The notes under the pieces: model-generated | The model's database searches: none | What the model was told of the DNA's origin: nothing | What the model saw: the letters and a program-made list of their open reading frames with translations, nothing else | Part shown: positions 1 to 11,594 of the stretch, piece by piece | How the letters are laid out: every line of letters starts with the position of its first letter | Position numbering within the stretch: the stretch's first letter is position 1 | Translations under genes and position numbers: made by a program | Assembly: GCF_001906925.1 (NCBI RefSeq) | Contig: NZ_MRWQ01000004.1 | Span: forward strand, 1-64,000 | Reading direction: 5' to 3' | DNA from: Domibacillus mangrovi | Lineage (GTDB): Bacteria > Bacillota > Bacilli > Bacillales > Domibacillaceae | Length of the DNA: 64,000 nucleotides

Positions 1-108
1 CGTTGACGTTTTTATTGATTTTGTTCAGTTTTCAATGTTCAATTCATTCGTTTTTCCATCACCATTAGGCGACTTAAATAATATAACACGGTTAGATATA
101 TAGAGCAA
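1..108 (-). promoter_or_regulatory. probable rRNA operon promoter and 16S leader (operon lies beyond the left edge)
   Basis: Read on the minus strand there is a sigma-A-like promoter with -35 TTGCTC (103-108) and -10 TATATT (80-85) spaced by 17 bp. It is followed by an A/C-rich leader containing TTGAAAACTGAACAAA and ending in ACGTCAACG, wording typical of the region just before 16S rRNA in Bacillus. No rRNA itself is inside the window. In several Bacillus genomes an rRNA operon follows gyrA, which fits. The family resemblance is from memory, so confidence is moderate. Confidence 0.5.
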
Positions 109-130
109 GCTTTTTTGAAAATAAATTAAT

Positions 131-162
131 AAAACAGCCATTTTTATTTTCACAGCTGTTTT
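131..162 (-). terminator. intrinsic terminator overlapping the HD-GYP stop codon
   Basis: On the minus strand the 8-bp stem AAAACAGC/GCTGTTTT brackets the stop codon and is followed by a T-rich tract (TTTTATTAATTTATTTT). Confidence 0.7.
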
Positions 163-1226
163 CCTATCACTTTTTCAATATGTAAATCTCTTCTTTTCAC
201 CATGTCAATGAGCTCTCCAGTAGATAATTGAATGAGGGGTCTCGTTTGATGCATTTGATGAACGAACAACACTTTTCCTTTATTGCCATCCGATAACTCA
301 ACTCTTGTCCCCGGTACTAAATTAGCTACAATTGAAAACAGCGCGTTCATAATAGGTAAATCGAATTTCCCGAATAAATCTTCTTGTATAAACTCAATCA
401 CTTTAAAAGCAGACTGTCTGTCTTGAAACACTCTGTCTGTTGTTAACGCATGATATGTATCAGCAAGCCCTACAATCTGTGCAATTGGATGTATTTCATT
501 TCCCTTTACTCCCATTGGATATCCCGAGCCGTCTATGCGTTCATGATGTTGGTAAATAGCAAGTTTTACTTCAGGCTTTAACAGCCTTAACTCTTTCACC
601 ATACTGTAACTGAAAATTGGGTGGTTTTGAATATTTTTATATTCTTGCTCTGTCAGGGCAGTTTTCTTATTTAAAAGAGAATAATTAATTTTAGACATGC
701 CGGAATCAGCGAGAACACCGGTTAAAGCTGCCTGTACAATCATTCCTTTTTTATAATTCATTTTTTGAGCGATCATTCCGCATAAAATCCCAAGCGCTGC
801 TGTATGATGAAACAAATAATCTTCCTTTTTTGAAAAAGAAGAAATTCTATACAACTGCTCTGGATTTTCAAGTACATATGTTAGAAGTGGTAAAATGATC
901 GTTCTTATCCTTGCAATTTCCACATTCATTCCTGATTGCCATTTGTGAAACTCTTCTTTTATTCCTTTAACCGTTTTATGGTACTGTTGCTCCAACATAT
1001 CAACGGTTAAACTGAATTCATTTAGTGACGCAGCAGAATTAATAGACGAAAGAGGATTTTCTTCTGGAGGAACAACATCAACAAATTCAATGGAGAAGAC
1101 TTTTAAAAATCGGATGTGCTGTTCAGTCAAAATAGTTCCTTTTAAAATGATCGGGTGAGCAGTGCTAGCGAGCACCGCTTCATTAACATGCCATCCCTGC
1201 TGCAGATCTTCTACTTTCACAAACAT
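150..1226 (-). CDS. HD-GYP-like protein with a degenerate HD motif
   Basis: A protein of about 358 residues with an N-terminal region of unknown fold (about 1-120) and a C-terminal HD-GYP-like domain (about 130-300). The GYP part is intact (HHERIDGSGYP). The metal-binding HD doublet, expected in a context like LLHDIGK, reads VLADSGM, so the histidine is alanine. HD-GYP proteins normally hydrolyse cyclic di-nucleotides; loss of this ligand suggests a binding or scaffolding role rather than catalysis. The start was taken at ATG 1226, behind AAGGGTG; a GTG three codons earlier is possible. It lies downstream of gyrA in the same orientation, with a terminator on each side, so it is probably its own transcript. 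A C-terminal segment (about 300-345) looks like a small beta-barrel. The specific function is unknown. Confidence 0.8.
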   Translation of the reverse strand: MFVKVEDLQQGWHVNEAVLASTAHPIILKGTILTEQHIRFLKVFSIEFVDVVPPEENPLSSINSAASLNEFSLTVDMLEQQYHKTVKGIKEEFHKWQSGMNVEIARIRTIILPLLTYVLENPEQLYRISSFSKKEDYLFHHTAALGILCGMIAQKMNYKKGMIVQAALTGVLADSGMSKINYSLLNKKTALTEQEYKNIQNHPIFSYSMVKELRLLKPEVKLAIYQHHERIDGSGYPMGVKGNEIHPIAQIVGLADTYHALTTDRVFQDRQSAFKVIEFIQEDLFGKFDLPIMNALFSIVANLVPGTRVELSDGNKGKVLFVHQMHQTRPLIQLSTGELIDMVKRRDLHIEKVIGKQL

Positions 1227-1295
1227 ATACTTCACCCTTCTCCATTAAGTCTTTATACCTAATTATAATAAACATTGTACTTAATTGATAGACAT

Positions 1296-1328
1296 AAAAA
1301 GCACAGGTATGTTGAAGTCCCTGTGCTT
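1296..1328 (-). terminator. gyrA terminator
   Basis: Stem AAGCACAGG/CCTGTGCTT followed by TTTAT on the minus strand, just after the gyrA stop codon. Confidence 0.8.
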
Positions 1329-1334
1329 GATTCA

Positions 1335-3806
1335 TTATTCTTCTATTTCTTCTATCTTTGTTTCGATCACTTCTTCGTCTTCTTTTTCCACTTTCGCTAC
1401 AGTCGCAACCGTTTCATCATTTCCAAGACGAATGAGTTTGACCCCTTGCGTACTACGGCCAGTAATTGAAATACCGCCGATATCCATTCGGATCATGACT
1501 CCGCCCATTGTGATCAGCATGAGGTCCTCTTCACCTGTCACGGTTTTCACAGCAATCATCGAGCCGTTCTTTTCTGTAATATTGCACGTTTTTAACCCTT
1601 TACCACCACGTGTTTGAATACGATAATCAGATTCAGGTGTTAGTTTTCCGTATCCATTTTCAGTGACGATTAAAATATACTCATTTTCCTCAACAAGCTC
1701 CAGACCAACCGCATGATCGTCATCTGACAGTCTGATTCCCCTTACACCGGTGGACGTTCTCCCCATTGAGCGGACATTATCTTCTGGAAAGCGAATAAGC
1801 ATTCCTTGCTTTGTTCCTATAACGATATGTTTTTGGCCGTCTGTTAGTCTAACTGATATGAGTTCATCATCTTCACGAATATTAAGCGCAATTAAACCGT
1901 TTGTACGAATATTGGCGTAATCCATAAGCGGCGTACGTTTCACAATTCCTTGCTTCGTCGCAAAAAACAAAAATGCATCTTCCGTAAGCTTCTCAACAAA
2001 TAGCATCGAATTGACCCATTCATCCTGTTCGACACCGAGTAAGTTTACAAGTGGGATACCTTTTGCCGTTCGGCTATACTCTGGAATTTGATACCCTTTT
2101 AGACGATACACTTTCCCTTTGTTTGTGAAAAACAGAATCGTATCGTGTGTCGACGTTGTTAACAATTGCTCTACAAAATCATTTTCATTTGTACCCATCC
2201 CTTGAATACCACGCCCTCCCCGGCGCTGACTTCGGTACGTTGAAACAGGCAGGCGTTTAATATAGCCTTTATGCGTTAATGTGATGATAATTTTTTCAAC
2301 TGGAATTAAATCTTCGTCCATTATATCGCCTGGTGCACCATCGGTAATTTCCGTGCGGCGCTTATCATTAAATCGCTCTTTCACTTCAGTCAATTCTTCG
2401 CGGATAATTTCCAGTATTTTTTCTTCATCTGCTAATATTGCTTTTAATTCGGTAATAATAGCTACTAAACTTTGATACTCTTCTTCAATTTTTTCGCGTT
2501 CGAGCCCTGTCAAGCGCTGAAGACGCATATCGAGAATAGCCTGTGCTTGCTTTTCTGACAAACCAAATTGTTCGATTAATCCTGCTCGTGCAAGATCAGC
2601 TGTCTGCGAACCGCGGATAAGTGAAATAATGCGATCAATATGGTCAAGTGCAATGCGGAGTCCCTCTAAAATGTGAGCACGCGCTTCTGCTTTATTTAAT
2701 TCAAACTGTGTACGACGGCGAATAATCTCTTGCTGGTGGGCAAGATAATGCGTCAAACATTCTTTTAAGCTAAGTACTTTAGGATGACCATCTACGAGTG
2801 CCAGCATGTTAATACCAAAACTTGTTTGCATCGCCGTATATTTATACAAATTATTTAAAACGACACTTGCATTTGCATCTCGGCGTATTTCCATCACAAT
2901 CCGCATGCCTTCACGGTCAGATTCATCACGAAGATCCGTAATGCCGTCAATTTTTTTATCGCGGACTAGTTCTGCAATCCGCTCGATTAATTTCGCTTTG
3001 TTCACTTGATATGGAATTTCATGAACAATGATTGTTTCTTTTCCATTTGCCTTTTCTTCAATATCAGTCCGCGCACGTAAAATAATAGAACCACGCCCTG
3101 TTTCATACGCGCGGCGAATACCGCTCCTACCCATTAAAATACCAGCCGTTGGGAAATCAGGACCTGGTATGTATTCCATTAATTCAAGTACGGTCAATTC
3201 CGGATTTTTACTGATTGCAAGAAGCGCATCGATTACTTCACCAAGCTGGTGTGGCGGAATATTAGTTGCCATCCCGACGGCTATACCAGATGCACCGTTC
3301 ACAAGCAGATTTGGAAAACGCGCTGGCAAAACGATCGGTTCACGTTCAGAACCGTCATAGTTATCTTTGTAATCAATTGTATCTTTATTCAAATCACGTG
3401 TAATTTCCATCGCAATTTTTGACATACGTGCTTCTGTGTAACGCATAGCCGCCGCTGCATCCCCGTCGACAGACCCGAAGTTTCCGTGTCCGTCCACGAG
3501 CATATAGCGATAGTTAAAGTCTTGCGCCATGCGCACCATCGTTTCATAAACAGCCGAATCACCGTGTGGGTGATACTTACCAATAACATCTCCGACGATC
3601 CGTGCTGATTTTTTGTACGCTTTATCAGCGGTCATACCAAGGTCATTCATTGCATATAAAATGCGGCGATGCACAGGTTTCAAGCCGTCACGCACGTCTG
3701 GAAGCGCTCTGGAAACGATAACGCTCATCGCATAATCTAAAAATGAAGAACGCATTTCTTGACTTATATTAATCTCTTTTACATTCGAGCGTGGCGTATC
3801 AGCCAT
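1335..3806 (-). CDS. gyrA: DNA gyrase subunit A
   Basis: The breakage-reunion subunit of the A2B2 gyrase, which introduces negative supercoils using ATP bound by GyrB. It has 823 residues, the usual length. The winged-helix region carries the active-site tyrosine at position 123 in [10 protein letters not shown]. Ser84 and Glu88 of the quinolone-resistance-determining region are wild type ([12 protein letters not shown]). The C-terminal beta-pinwheel carries a GyrA box near residue 560, here QRRGGRG rather than QRRGGKG, a conservative change. The C-terminal tail is acidic. ATG 3806 is preceded by GGGAGGA. It lies about 200 bp downstream of gyrB in the same direction, with a structured RNA-like element between the two, so the genes may not be simply co-transcribed. 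Confidence 0.98.
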   Translation of the reverse strand: MADTPRSNVKEINISQEMRSSFLDYAMSVIVSRALPDVRDGLKPVHRRILYAMNDLGMTADKAYKKSARIVGDVIGKYHPHGDSAVYETMVRMAQDFNYRYMLVDGHGNFGSVDGDAAAAMRYTEARMSKIAMEITRDLNKDTIDYKDNYDGSEREPIVLPARFPNLLVNGASGIAVGMATNIPPHQLGEVIDALLAISKNPELTVLELMEYIPGPDFPTAGILMGRSGIRRAYETGRGSIILRARTDIEEKANGKETIIVHEIPYQVNKAKLIERIAELVRDKKIDGITDLRDESDREGMRIVMEIRRDANASVVLNNLYKYTAMQTSFGINMLALVDGHPKVLSLKECLTHYLAHQQEIIRRRTQFELNKAEARAHILEGLRIALDHIDRIISLIRGSQTADLARAGLIEQFGLSEKQAQAILDMRLQRLTGLEREKIEEEYQSLVAIITELKAILADEEKILEIIREELTEVKERFNDKRRTEITDGAPGDIMDEDLIPVEKIIITLTHKGYIKRLPVSTYRSQRRGGRGIQGMGTNENDFVEQLLTTSTHDTILFFTNKGKVYRLKGYQIPEYSRTAKGIPLVNLLGVEQDEWVNSMLFVEKLTEDAFLFFATKQGIVKRTPLMDYANIRTNGLIALNIREDDELISVRLTDGQKHIVIGTKQGMLIRFPEDNVRSMGRTSTGVRGIRLSDDDHAVGLELVEENEYILIVTENGYGKLTPESDYRIQTRGGKGLKTCNITEKNGSMIAVKTVTGEEDLMLITMGGVMIRMDIGGISITGRSTQGVKLIRLGNDETVATVAKVEKEDEEVIETKIEEIEE

Positions 3807-3835
3807 GTAAAAATCCTCCCTTTTAAAAAAGTGGG

Positions 3836-4004
3836 AGCGCCCGCATTAACGGGCGCCATTTTTAATTTATCCCGTATTAACAGACAGTAAGGCCCCACAT
3901 ACAAGAAAGATAAGCGGGGTTCAACTGGCCGTAAATGCCCTATCGTTTCGGACCTGGGTCACAAAGGTATTAAGACAGGATGTCGTGCTCTTAACCTTTG
4001 TTCT
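3836..4004 (-). ncRNA. structured RNA-like element with a RUCCU hairpin loop, between gyrB and gyrA (copy B)
   Basis: Read on the minus strand: an 8-bp stem ACAAAGGT/ACCTTTGT (3994-4001 with 3961-3968) encloses the internal-loop sequence AAGAGCA and a small hairpin GAC-ATCCT-GTC. Then come CCGAAACGATAGGGC, TTTACGGCCAGTTGA, a CCCC...GGGG stem, TTACTG and TTAATACGGGATAAA. A GC hairpin (GCGCCCG/CGGGCGC) ends it near 3836. The same blocks recur at 10722-10882 with different stem bases but conserved loops, which points to RNA structure. The loop matches the RUCCU consensus I recall for the Bacillaceae-1 RNA motif; that family name is tentative. Confidence 0.55.
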
Positions 4005-4006
4005 GT

Positions 4007-5938
<1,932 letters not shown>

Positions 5939-5964
5939 TCACCTTCTCCTTCAATAAATTAAAA

Positions 5965-7083
5965 TTACTTTATTTGTGTAATCGCTCCGTCTGTCACATT
6001 GTAAGCGGAAGCGGCGTTTAATGTAGCATGCTCAATGCCATCCGTATTCGTCGTCGTCACAAATGTCTGTACTTTTCCATGAATCGTATTAAGCAAATGC
6101 GACTGACGGTAATCATCGAGTTCAGATAACACATCGTCAAGCAATAAAATGGGATATTCACCAATTTCCGATTGTATTAATTCAATTTCAGCAAGCTTGA
6201 TAGCAAGCGCTGTCGTACGCTGCTGCCCTTGTGAGCCGAATGTTTGAATGTTTTTCTCGTTCACATAAAAAAGAAGATCGTCTCGATGCGGTCCAGTCAA
6301 TGTTACCCCACGATCCACCTCTTTTATGCGTCCTTTTTGAAACAAATCTTCAAGAATGGACTGCATCTGTTCATCACTTTGCTCCTGTAAGACCCCTGCA
6401 GCCGGTTCATATAAAATAGTAAGTGACTCAATACCACGTGAAATGCCTGAGTGAAGCGGTCCCGCCCATTTTTGAAGCATGCAAATAAATTCAAATCGCT
6501 TCTTCATCACTTTTACAGCTAGTTCAATCAGCTGTTCTGTAAGTACATCAAGCATTGTATAATCAGACGCTCGTTTCGTCTGGAGCTGCTTTAAATAATA
6601 ATTCCGCTGCTGTAGCACTTTATGATAAAGGCTTAAATCATGTAAATAAACAGGCGATACCTGTCCGATTTCCATATCAATAAAACGTCTTCTTACCTGT
6701 GGACTGCCTTTCACAAGCGTCAAGTCTTCTGGCGCAAACATAACGACGTTCATATTACCGATATACTGGCTCAAGCGCGTCTGTTCAAGATGATTCACTT
6801 TTGCTTTCTTTCCTTTTTTTGAAATGATTAGCTCAAGCGGGAGCGACTGGTGTTTTTTTTTCACTCGCCCTTTTATTTTAGCATACTCCGCTTCCCAGCG
6901 AATTAAATCTTTATCATTCGACGTCCGATGCGACTTAGCCATCGCTAGCACGTAAATAGATTCGATCACATTTGTTTTCCCTTGTGCATTTTCACCGATG
7001 ATGACATTAACAGTATCATCAAATTCAATGAGCATCGATTCGTAATTACGATATTGTTCCAGAGCCAGTTGTTCAATGTGCAT
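5965..7083 (-). CDS. recF: DNA replication/repair protein RecF
   Basis: An SMC-like ATPase that helps load RecA at single-strand gaps together with RecO and RecR. It has 372 residues, normal for the family. Walker A is GENAQGKTN (30-38), the ABC-type signature lies in GSQGQQRTT, and Walker B is [12 protein letters not shown] near residue 311. It sits between yaaA and gyrB as in other Bacillales; a 26-bp gap separates it from yaaA. ATG 7083 is used, with AAGGGTG upstream. Confidence 0.97.
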   Translation of the reverse strand: MHIEQLALEQYRNYESMLIEFDDTVNVIIGENAQGKTNVIESIYVLAMAKSHRTSNDKDLIRWEAEYAKIKGRVKKKHQSLPLELIISKKGKKAKVNHLEQTRLSQYIGNMNVVMFAPEDLTLVKGSPQVRRRFIDMEIGQVSPVYLHDLSLYHKVLQQRNYYLKQLQTKRASDYTMLDVLTEQLIELAVKVMKKRFEFICMLQKWAGPLHSGISRGIESLTILYEPAAGVLQEQSDEQMQSILEDLFQKGRIKEVDRGVTLTGPHRDDLLFYVNEKNIQTFGSQGQQRTTALAIKLAEIELIQSEIGEYPILLLDDVLSELDDYRQSHLLNTIHGKVQTFVTTTNTDGIEHATLNAASAYNVTDGAITQIK

Positions 7084-7109
7084 CTGTGCATAACACCCTT
7101 CGCTAACAG

Positions 7110-7349
7110 TTAATCGATCTCTTCCTCTGATCCAAATACCACTTCATACACGCCGTCCCCTGGAATTTCCACCCGGTCTCCCTCCCGCAGTTTCCGTCCT
7201 CTACGGTTATCTTCTTCGCCATTTATATACACATCATGTTCACTTAAAAACCATTTTGCCATGCCGCCCGTTTGAATCACGCCGGCGAGCTTCAAAAATT
7301 GACCGAGCGTAATAAACTCCGTATCAATCCCTACTCTTTTTATTGTCAT
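7110..7349 (-). CDS. yaaA: S4-domain RNA-binding protein YaaA (RlbA type)
   Basis: A small S4-domain protein of 79 residues. The S4 fold is seen from [18 protein letters not shown] through [23 protein letters not shown], with the basic NRRGRKL strip that contacts RNA in this family. Bacillus homologues between dnaN and recF are linked to large ribosomal subunit assembly. The open frame extends seven codons further upstream, but ATG 7349 is preferred because GGAGG lies about 10 bases before it and the protein then begins MTIKRV. It is probably co-transcribed with recF. Confidence 0.93.
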   Translation of the reverse strand: MTIKRVGIDTEFITLGQFLKLAGVIQTGGMAKWFLSEHDVYINGEEDNRRGRKLREGDRVEIPGDGVYEVVFGSEEEID

Positions 7350-7412
7350 CTTTTCTATTCCTCCGTTCAAAAAGCCAATACTTTAATTTTACTAAATAAT
7401 CGCCGCAAATAC

Positions 7413-7444
7413 AAAAAAAAGCAGAGCCTTCATGCTCCGCTTTT
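7413..7444 (-). terminator. dnaN terminator
   Basis: On the minus strand an AAAAGCGGAGC/GCTCTGCTTTT stem is followed by a run of T, directly after the dnaN stop codon. This could partly separate dnaAN from yaaA-recF-gyrB. Confidence 0.75.
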
Positions 7445-7456
7445 CAATTGGATTTA

Positions 7457-8593
7457 TCAATACGTACGAACAGGCAAAATTAATTGTAATGTAGAGTCAT
7501 CATGAAGTGGCCGAATGATGAATGGACGCATTGCACCTGTAAACTGAACATCAATTTCGGTTCCTTCAAGAGCTTTCAGTGCATCCATCATATATTTCGC
7601 ACTGAATGAAATTTTCAATTCTTCGCCCTCTATTGAAATACTGTTCACTTGTTCAGTTACCTTTCCAATTTCAGGAGAATTAGACGAAATTTCAATTGCT
7701 CCCTCTCCACTGCTGCTCATTTTCACAACGTTATTCCGCCCTTCACGCGCTAATAGTGAGGCACGATCTATAGCTTGTAAATATTCTTTCGTATTCAGTT
7801 CTATTTTCGTTTTGTACTCATCTGGAATAAGGCGGCTCGTATCCGGGTAATTACCCTCAAGCAAACGCGAGAAAAATAGTACATGTTTTGAACGGAAAAG
7901 CACTTGATTATCTGTCATAACAATTTCAACAGGCTCATTCGTATCATCTAAAATTTTGCTTAGTTCCGTTAAACTTTTTCCAGGAATGACAACATTATAC
8001 TCGCCCTCTGGCAGCCCTCCTGCCGACGTTTTGCGCAAAGCAAGACGATGACTGTCTGTTGCTGTACAAATAAGTGTTCCATTTTCAATCTTCCAGTTGA
8101 CACCTGTCAAAATTGGGCGTGTTTCAGATGTTGATACCGCAAAAACGGTTTGACGAATTAATGTTTTGACAAGATCGGCTGGCAATTTAAATACATTTTC
8201 ATCATCGATTTGTGGCAAATGAGGATATTCATCTGCATCCTGTCCATTCAAACTGAATTCCGCATGCCCTGAACGAATGATAGTTTGGAATGATACAGTT
8301 GTTTCAAATTCGATTGTCGATGCAGGCAGTTTACGGACAATCTCACTAAAAAATCGCGCATTTAATACAATGCTACCTGTTTCTTCAACGATAGCAATCG
8401 ATGTATCTCCTTCATCTTTTGGGATGAACGATTCAATCGAAATATCAGAATCACTTCCTGTTAATGTAATACCGTCATCGGAAGCATGAATCTTAATACC
8501 TGTCAAAATGGGAATTGTCGTCCTAGAACTGACAGCTTTTAATACATCTTGTACACCTTGAGCAAGGCGGTCTTTTTGAATGGAAAATTTCAT
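7457..8593 (-). CDS. dnaN: DNA polymerase III beta sliding clamp
   Basis: The processivity clamp that encircles DNA and tethers PolC, DnaE and many repair proteins. It has 378 residues, the standard length, with three similar beta-alpha clamp domains. Family wording such as RPILTGV and SRLLEGNYPDTSRLIP is present, and the C terminus IRPLHDDSTLQLILPVRTY contains the conserved PVRTY end. ATG 8593 follows a strong GGAGGG. It lies 191 bp downstream of dnaA; the gap holds the DNA-unwinding half of the origin. Confidence 0.98.
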   Translation of the reverse strand: MKFSIQKDRLAQGVQDVLKAVSSRTTIPILTGIKIHASDDGITLTGSDSDISIESFIPKDEGDTSIAIVEETGSIVLNARFFSEIVRKLPASTIEFETTVSFQTIIRSGHAEFSLNGQDADEYPHLPQIDDENVFKLPADLVKTLIRQTVFAVSTSETRPILTGVNWKIENGTLICTATDSHRLALRKTSAGGLPEGEYNVVIPGKSLTELSKILDDTNEPVEIVMTDNQVLFRSKHVLFFSRLLEGNYPDTSRLIPDEYKTKIELNTKEYLQAIDRASLLAREGRNNVVKMSSSGEGAIEISSNSPEIGKVTEQVNSISIEGEELKISFSAKYMMDALKALEGTEIDVQFTGAMRPFIIRPLHDDSTLQLILPVRTY

Positions 8594-8784
8594 GTGTATC
8601 CCTCCACAGTTATATTTGAATAATTGTTCAGTATGAAGCTAATTCTTTATTTATATATTAATAAAATAATAGTCGTAGTAGTAGGCCTTGTTGATTTGTG
8701 GATAACTGCATAAAAATGAAATAAATACAGTCTATCCACATGTGGACAGACTGTTGATAATCGCCCCTTCTTATTCACAAGTTA
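8594..8784 (-). other. oriC unwinding half: DnaA boxes, DnaA-trio and AT-rich DUE (dnaA-dnaN gap)
   Basis: On the minus strand a perfect DnaA box TTATCCACA (8697-8705) is followed by a GC cluster (GGCC) and the trinucleotide run TACTACTACGACTATTATT (about 8665-8683), the DnaA-trio signature. An AT-only stretch (about 8640-8668) comes next. Further boxes: an inverted pair CTATCCACA/TGTGGACAG (8732-8749), with weaker boxes near 8752 and 8771. In B. subtilis this arrangement is where DnaA opens the duplex and helicase loads. Confidence 0.9.
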
Positions 8785-10134
8785 TTAAGCTTTTAAAATG
8801 GAAATAATTTCTTTCACTTTATCTTGAAGCATAGGGTCTGTATCGAGCAATTTTGATATTTTCTCGTGTGCATGAATGACTGTTGTATGATCTCGTCCAC
8901 CAAATTCTTCACCAATTTTAGGCAGTGAAAAATCTGTCAGTTCACGTGATAAATACATCGCGATTTGTCGTGGAAAGGCCACCATTTTTGTTCGTTTTTT
9001 TGCTTTGAAATCTTCTAGACGGATCTCGTATTGTTCGCCAACCACTCTTTGAATATCCGGAATTGTTACTAATTTTGGTCTTGCTCCTGGAATAATACTT
9101 TTCAATGCTTCTGCCGCTACACTTGCATTTACTTCTTTGCTGATCATTGAAGAATAGGCGACAACGCGGATAAGTGCTCCTTCGAGTTCACGAATGTTTG
9201 TATCAATTTGATTGGCGATATAAAGCATTACTTCGTTGGGCACATCCAAGTTTTCAGCGCGCGCCTTTTTGCGTAAAATGGCAATTCTTGTTTCTAAATC
9301 TGGCGGTGTAATATCTGTGATGAGTCCCCACTCAAAACGTGAGCGAAGCCGGTCTTCAAGCGTTGGAATTTCCTTTGGAGGCCGGTCGCTTGAAATGATG
9401 ATTTGCTTGCTTTCTTCATGCAGCGTATTGAATGTATGGAAAAATTCCTCTTGTGTTTGTTCTTTCCCAGCTAAAAATTGAATATCATCAATAAGCAGCA
9501 CGTCTACACCCCGATACTTATTTCGAAATTCTACTGCTTTATTGTCGCGGATTGAGTTAATAAATTCGTTTGTGAACTTTTCAGATGACAAATAAACGAC
9601 TTTGGCACCAGGATTATGTTCAATCACATAATGGCCGATTGCATGCATTAAGTGTGTTTTTCCAAGTCCAACACCACCATAAATAAAGAGTGGATTATAA
9701 GCTTTTGCAGGTGCTTCTGCAACGGCTAGAGAAGCGGCATGGGCAAAACGGTTACCTGATCCGATAACGAACGTTTCAAATGTATATTTGGGATTCAGCA
9801 TGCTTTGAATGGTATCCTGTCCATTGATTTTTTGATTTTTAGGTTCTGTTCTATGTTTTGGAGGTACGTATGCGTCGAAATCATGGACATCCGGAGAAAT
9901 AAAGTAAACATCTAGCTTTTCCCCGGTTAAATCGCCGATGATATCGGACATAAGATGTGTGTAATGCCCTTCAAGCCAGTCCCTATTAAAAAAGTTGGGG
10001 GCAGCAACAACGATAGCATCCCCGTGAAGAGAATGAGCTGTTGTTGATTTTACCCATGTATCGTAGCTTGGTTTGCTTATTCTTGTTTGAATGCTCTCAA
10101 GTACTTTGTTCCAGAGATCATCAATGTTTTCCAT
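8785..10134 (-). CDS. dnaA: chromosomal replication initiator DnaA
   Basis: The AAA+ initiator that binds DnaA boxes, melts oriC and recruits the helicase loader. It has 449 residues. The N-terminal domain I covers about 1-85. Walker [10 protein letters not shown] lies near residue 150 and Walker [10 protein letters not shown] near 210. The C-terminal domain IV carries the DnaA-box recognition motif [12 protein letters not shown] near 415. ATG 10134 is preceded by GAAGGTG. It is flanked on both sides by DnaA-box clusters, so autoregulation is expected. Confidence 0.98.
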   Translation of the reverse strand: MENIDDLWNKVLESIQTRISKPSYDTWVKSTTAHSLHGDAIVVAAPNFFNRDWLEGHYTHLMSDIIGDLTGEKLDVYFISPDVHDFDAYVPPKHRTEPKNQKINGQDTIQSMLNPKYTFETFVIGSGNRFAHAASLAVAEAPAKAYNPLFIYGGVGLGKTHLMHAIGHYVIEHNPGAKVVYLSSEKFTNEFINSIRDNKAVEFRNKYRGVDVLLIDDIQFLAGKEQTQEEFFHTFNTLHEESKQIIISSDRPPKEIPTLEDRLRSRFEWGLITDITPPDLETRIAILRKKARAENLDVPNEVMLYIANQIDTNIRELEGALIRVVAYSSMISKEVNASVAAEALKSIIPGARPKLVTIPDIQRVVGEQYEIRLEDFKAKKRTKMVAFPRQIAMYLSRELTDFSLPKIGEEFGGRDHTTVIHAHEKISKLLDTDPMLQDKVKEIISILKA

Positions 10135-10206
10135 TTGGCACCTTCTTTCTCGTTTCTAGTATATCTTGTTTAATGATTGTACAACTAAAATAGGAGTGGA
10201 TTTATA

Positions 10207-10234
10207 ATTATACATGACAATGATTGTGGGTAAA
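10207..10234 (-). promoter_or_regulatory. candidate dnaA promoter
   Basis: Minus-strand TTTACC (10229-10234) and TATAAT (10207-10212) spaced by 16 bp, about 75 bp before the dnaA start. The match is good at -10 and partial at -35. Confidence 0.45.
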
Positions 10235-10259
10235 TATATAATAGGATGAAAGTAGTTTT

Positions 10260-10540
10260 TCGACAAAATCCACAATCTGTAGATAAAGTTAAAAACAGCT
10301 TGTATATAGTTTTTCCACAAATTATCCACAAATGTGGATAATTTGTGGCTGTAAATATGTTATCCAGAGTGAAAACAAAATAATGATAGCAGAAATAATG
10401 AGTACTTGCAATGATTGGAATGGATTATCCACAGGTAGGGAAGTGATGTTTAAAACATTGTCCACAGGGTGAGGACTTGTGAAGAATGGAAGGGAGAAGC
10501 TGTGGATAATCAAAAGTACTGTCGAATACTGTCCACAATG
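10260..10540. other. oriC upstream half: DnaA-box cluster
   Basis: Perfect DnaA boxes (TTATCCACA or its complement) lie at 10322-10330, 10333-10341, 10425-10433 and 10501-10509. One-mismatch boxes lie at 10311-10319, 10360-10368, 10458-10466 and 10529-10537. The first two perfect boxes form an inverted pair. This is the box cluster upstream of dnaA in the bipartite Bacillus-type origin. No credible gene lies between 10135 and 10994. Confidence 0.92.
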
Positions 10541-10654
10541 CAAGACGATTCAACAAAGTATACATACTGCATAATTGCATTCCACAGAGAACGGACAGTA
10601 AAATAAAGTGAAACTTCATTCAGTGGGGGTTTAGGTTCACATGATGTGAATCAT

Positions 10655-10691
10655 GCAGACGTTGTCACAGGACGTGACGATCTTAGTCTGC
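10655..10691 (-). ncRNA. RUCCU hairpin, minus strand, divergent from the rpmH-side element
   Basis: On the minus strand the stem GCAGAC/GTCTGC encloses TAAGATC, an inner stem GTCAC/GTGAC with loop GTCCT, and AAC. This is the same shape as the first hairpin of the elements at 3836-4004 and 10722-10882 with different stem bases. It faces dnaA and the origin, 31 bp from the plus-strand element. Confidence 0.5.
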
Positions 10692-10721
10692 GTTCTGCCT
10701 ATCCCCCCTGAATAAACAGGA

Positions 10722-10882
10722 ACTCAGGTAAAGAGCACCGCGTCCTGCGGCAATACCTGAGTGACCGGCTTCAGCCGGCCCGAACCAATCGGGCTTTTAC
10801 GGGCAGTTGATCCCCCACTTATCCTTCTTTTCTTTTCAAAGTCTTGAAGCCGGGGTCTTACTGCCCGTTAATGCGGGATAAA
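10722..10882 (+). ncRNA. structured RNA-like element with a RUCCU hairpin loop, upstream of rpmH (copy A)
   Basis: The 9-bp stem ACTCAGGTA/TACCTGAGT (10722-10730 with 10754-10762) encloses AAGAGCA and the hairpin CCGC-GTCCT-GCGG. Then follow the hairpins CCGGC-ttca-GCCGG and CCCGA-accaa-TCGGG-CTTTT, and a longer stem GGGCAGT...ACTGCCC with inner CCCC/GGGG, ending TTAATGCGGGATAAA. Blocks outside the stems match the gyrB-gyrA element, while the stems show compensatory differences. It probably ends just before the rpmH promoter. Confidence 0.6.
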
Positions 10883-10910
10883 GTAGATCAAACCTGTTTT
10901 TAAAATTCAG

Positions 10911-10939
10911 TTGACAGGATGGACCTGCGTACTTATAAT
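10911..10939 (+). promoter_or_regulatory. rpmH promoter (sigma-A consensus)
   Basis: TTGACA (10911-10916) and TATAAT (10934-10939) with a 17-bp spacer, an exact consensus match, about 55 bp before the rpmH start. Confidence 0.9.
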
Positions 10940-10994
10940 TGAAAAAGACTGTTTTGAAAATATGAATTTGAAAACCTCAGGGAGGTGTTTTAAT

Positions 10995-11129
10995 ATGAAA
11001 AGAACGTTCCAGCCTAACAGACGTAAAAGAAGCAAAGTACATGGTTTCCGCACACGTATGAGTTCTAAAAATGGCCGCCGCATTATCGCGAGCCGCCGTG
11101 CAAAAGGCAGAAAAGTACTATCTGCATAA
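10995..11129 (+). CDS. rpmH: 50S ribosomal protein bL34
   Basis: A 44-residue, highly basic protein with the bL34 sequence [14 protein letters not shown]...[11 protein letters not shown], part of the 50S subunit. The reading frame stays open upstream, but ATG 10995 has GGGAGGTG at proper spacing and gives the canonical N terminus. It is the first gene to the right of oriC and is transcribed away from it by a consensus promoter. Confidence 0.98.
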   Translation: MKRTFQPNRRKRSKVHGFRTRMSSKNGRRIIASRRAKGRKVLSA

Positions 11130-11160
11130 GACCACTGACCATTTCAGTGGTCTTTTTTTC
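11128..11160 (+). terminator. terminator between rpmH and rnpA
   Basis: Hairpin GACCACTGA/TCAGTGGTC followed by seven or more T. Partial read-through would set the high L34 to RnpA ratio. Confidence 0.85.
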
Positions 11161-11201
11161 TAAAGTCATTGTGCGAATGAAAGAAGCAGCAGGTGATATA
11201 G

Positions 11202-11537
11202 ATGAAAAAATCATTTCGAATAAAAAAAAATGACGATTTTCAAATGGTCTTCGGTAAAGGGAAATCGTTTGCGAATCGCCAGTTTATTGTGTATATGTAT
11301 AAGAAAAAACAAAACGTACCATTCCGGATCGGCCTGTCAGTCAGTAAAAAAGTCGGTAACGCCGTTGTGCGCAATCGAATTAAGCGATACATAAGACAAA
11401 GTTTCACCGATCTAAAGACAGATGTTTTGCCAGGCTATGAGTTCATTATCATAGCGAGAAAACCGGCCGCGGATATGACGTGCAACGAAGTGAAAAGCAG
11501 TCTTATGCATGTGCTGAAACTAGCGAAAGCGCTGTAA
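11202..11537 (+). CDS. rnpA: ribonuclease P protein component
   Basis: The protein cofactor of RNase P, which removes tRNA 5' leaders; it helps the catalytic RNA bind pre-tRNA. It has 111 residues, strongly basic. The RNR-type signature [18 protein letters not shown] is intact. ATG 11202 is preceded by AGGTGAT. It lies between rpmH and yidC as in nearly all Firmicutes. Confidence 0.97.
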   Translation: MKKSFRIKKNDDFQMVFGKGKSFANRQFIVYMYKKKQNVPFRIGLSVSKKVGNAVVRNRIKRYIRQSFTDLKTDVLPGYEFIIIARKPAADMTCNEVKSSLMHVLKLAKAL

Positions 11538-11594
11538 GGAAAACAATTGAACAAGCAAAATAAAGAGTAAGCTAATGACAGGGGGCGTAACAGT

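Noticed and set aside
10322-10619. Two short minus-strand open frames across the origin
   Set aside because: They run through the DnaA-box cluster; no ribosome-binding site and no protein-like pattern.
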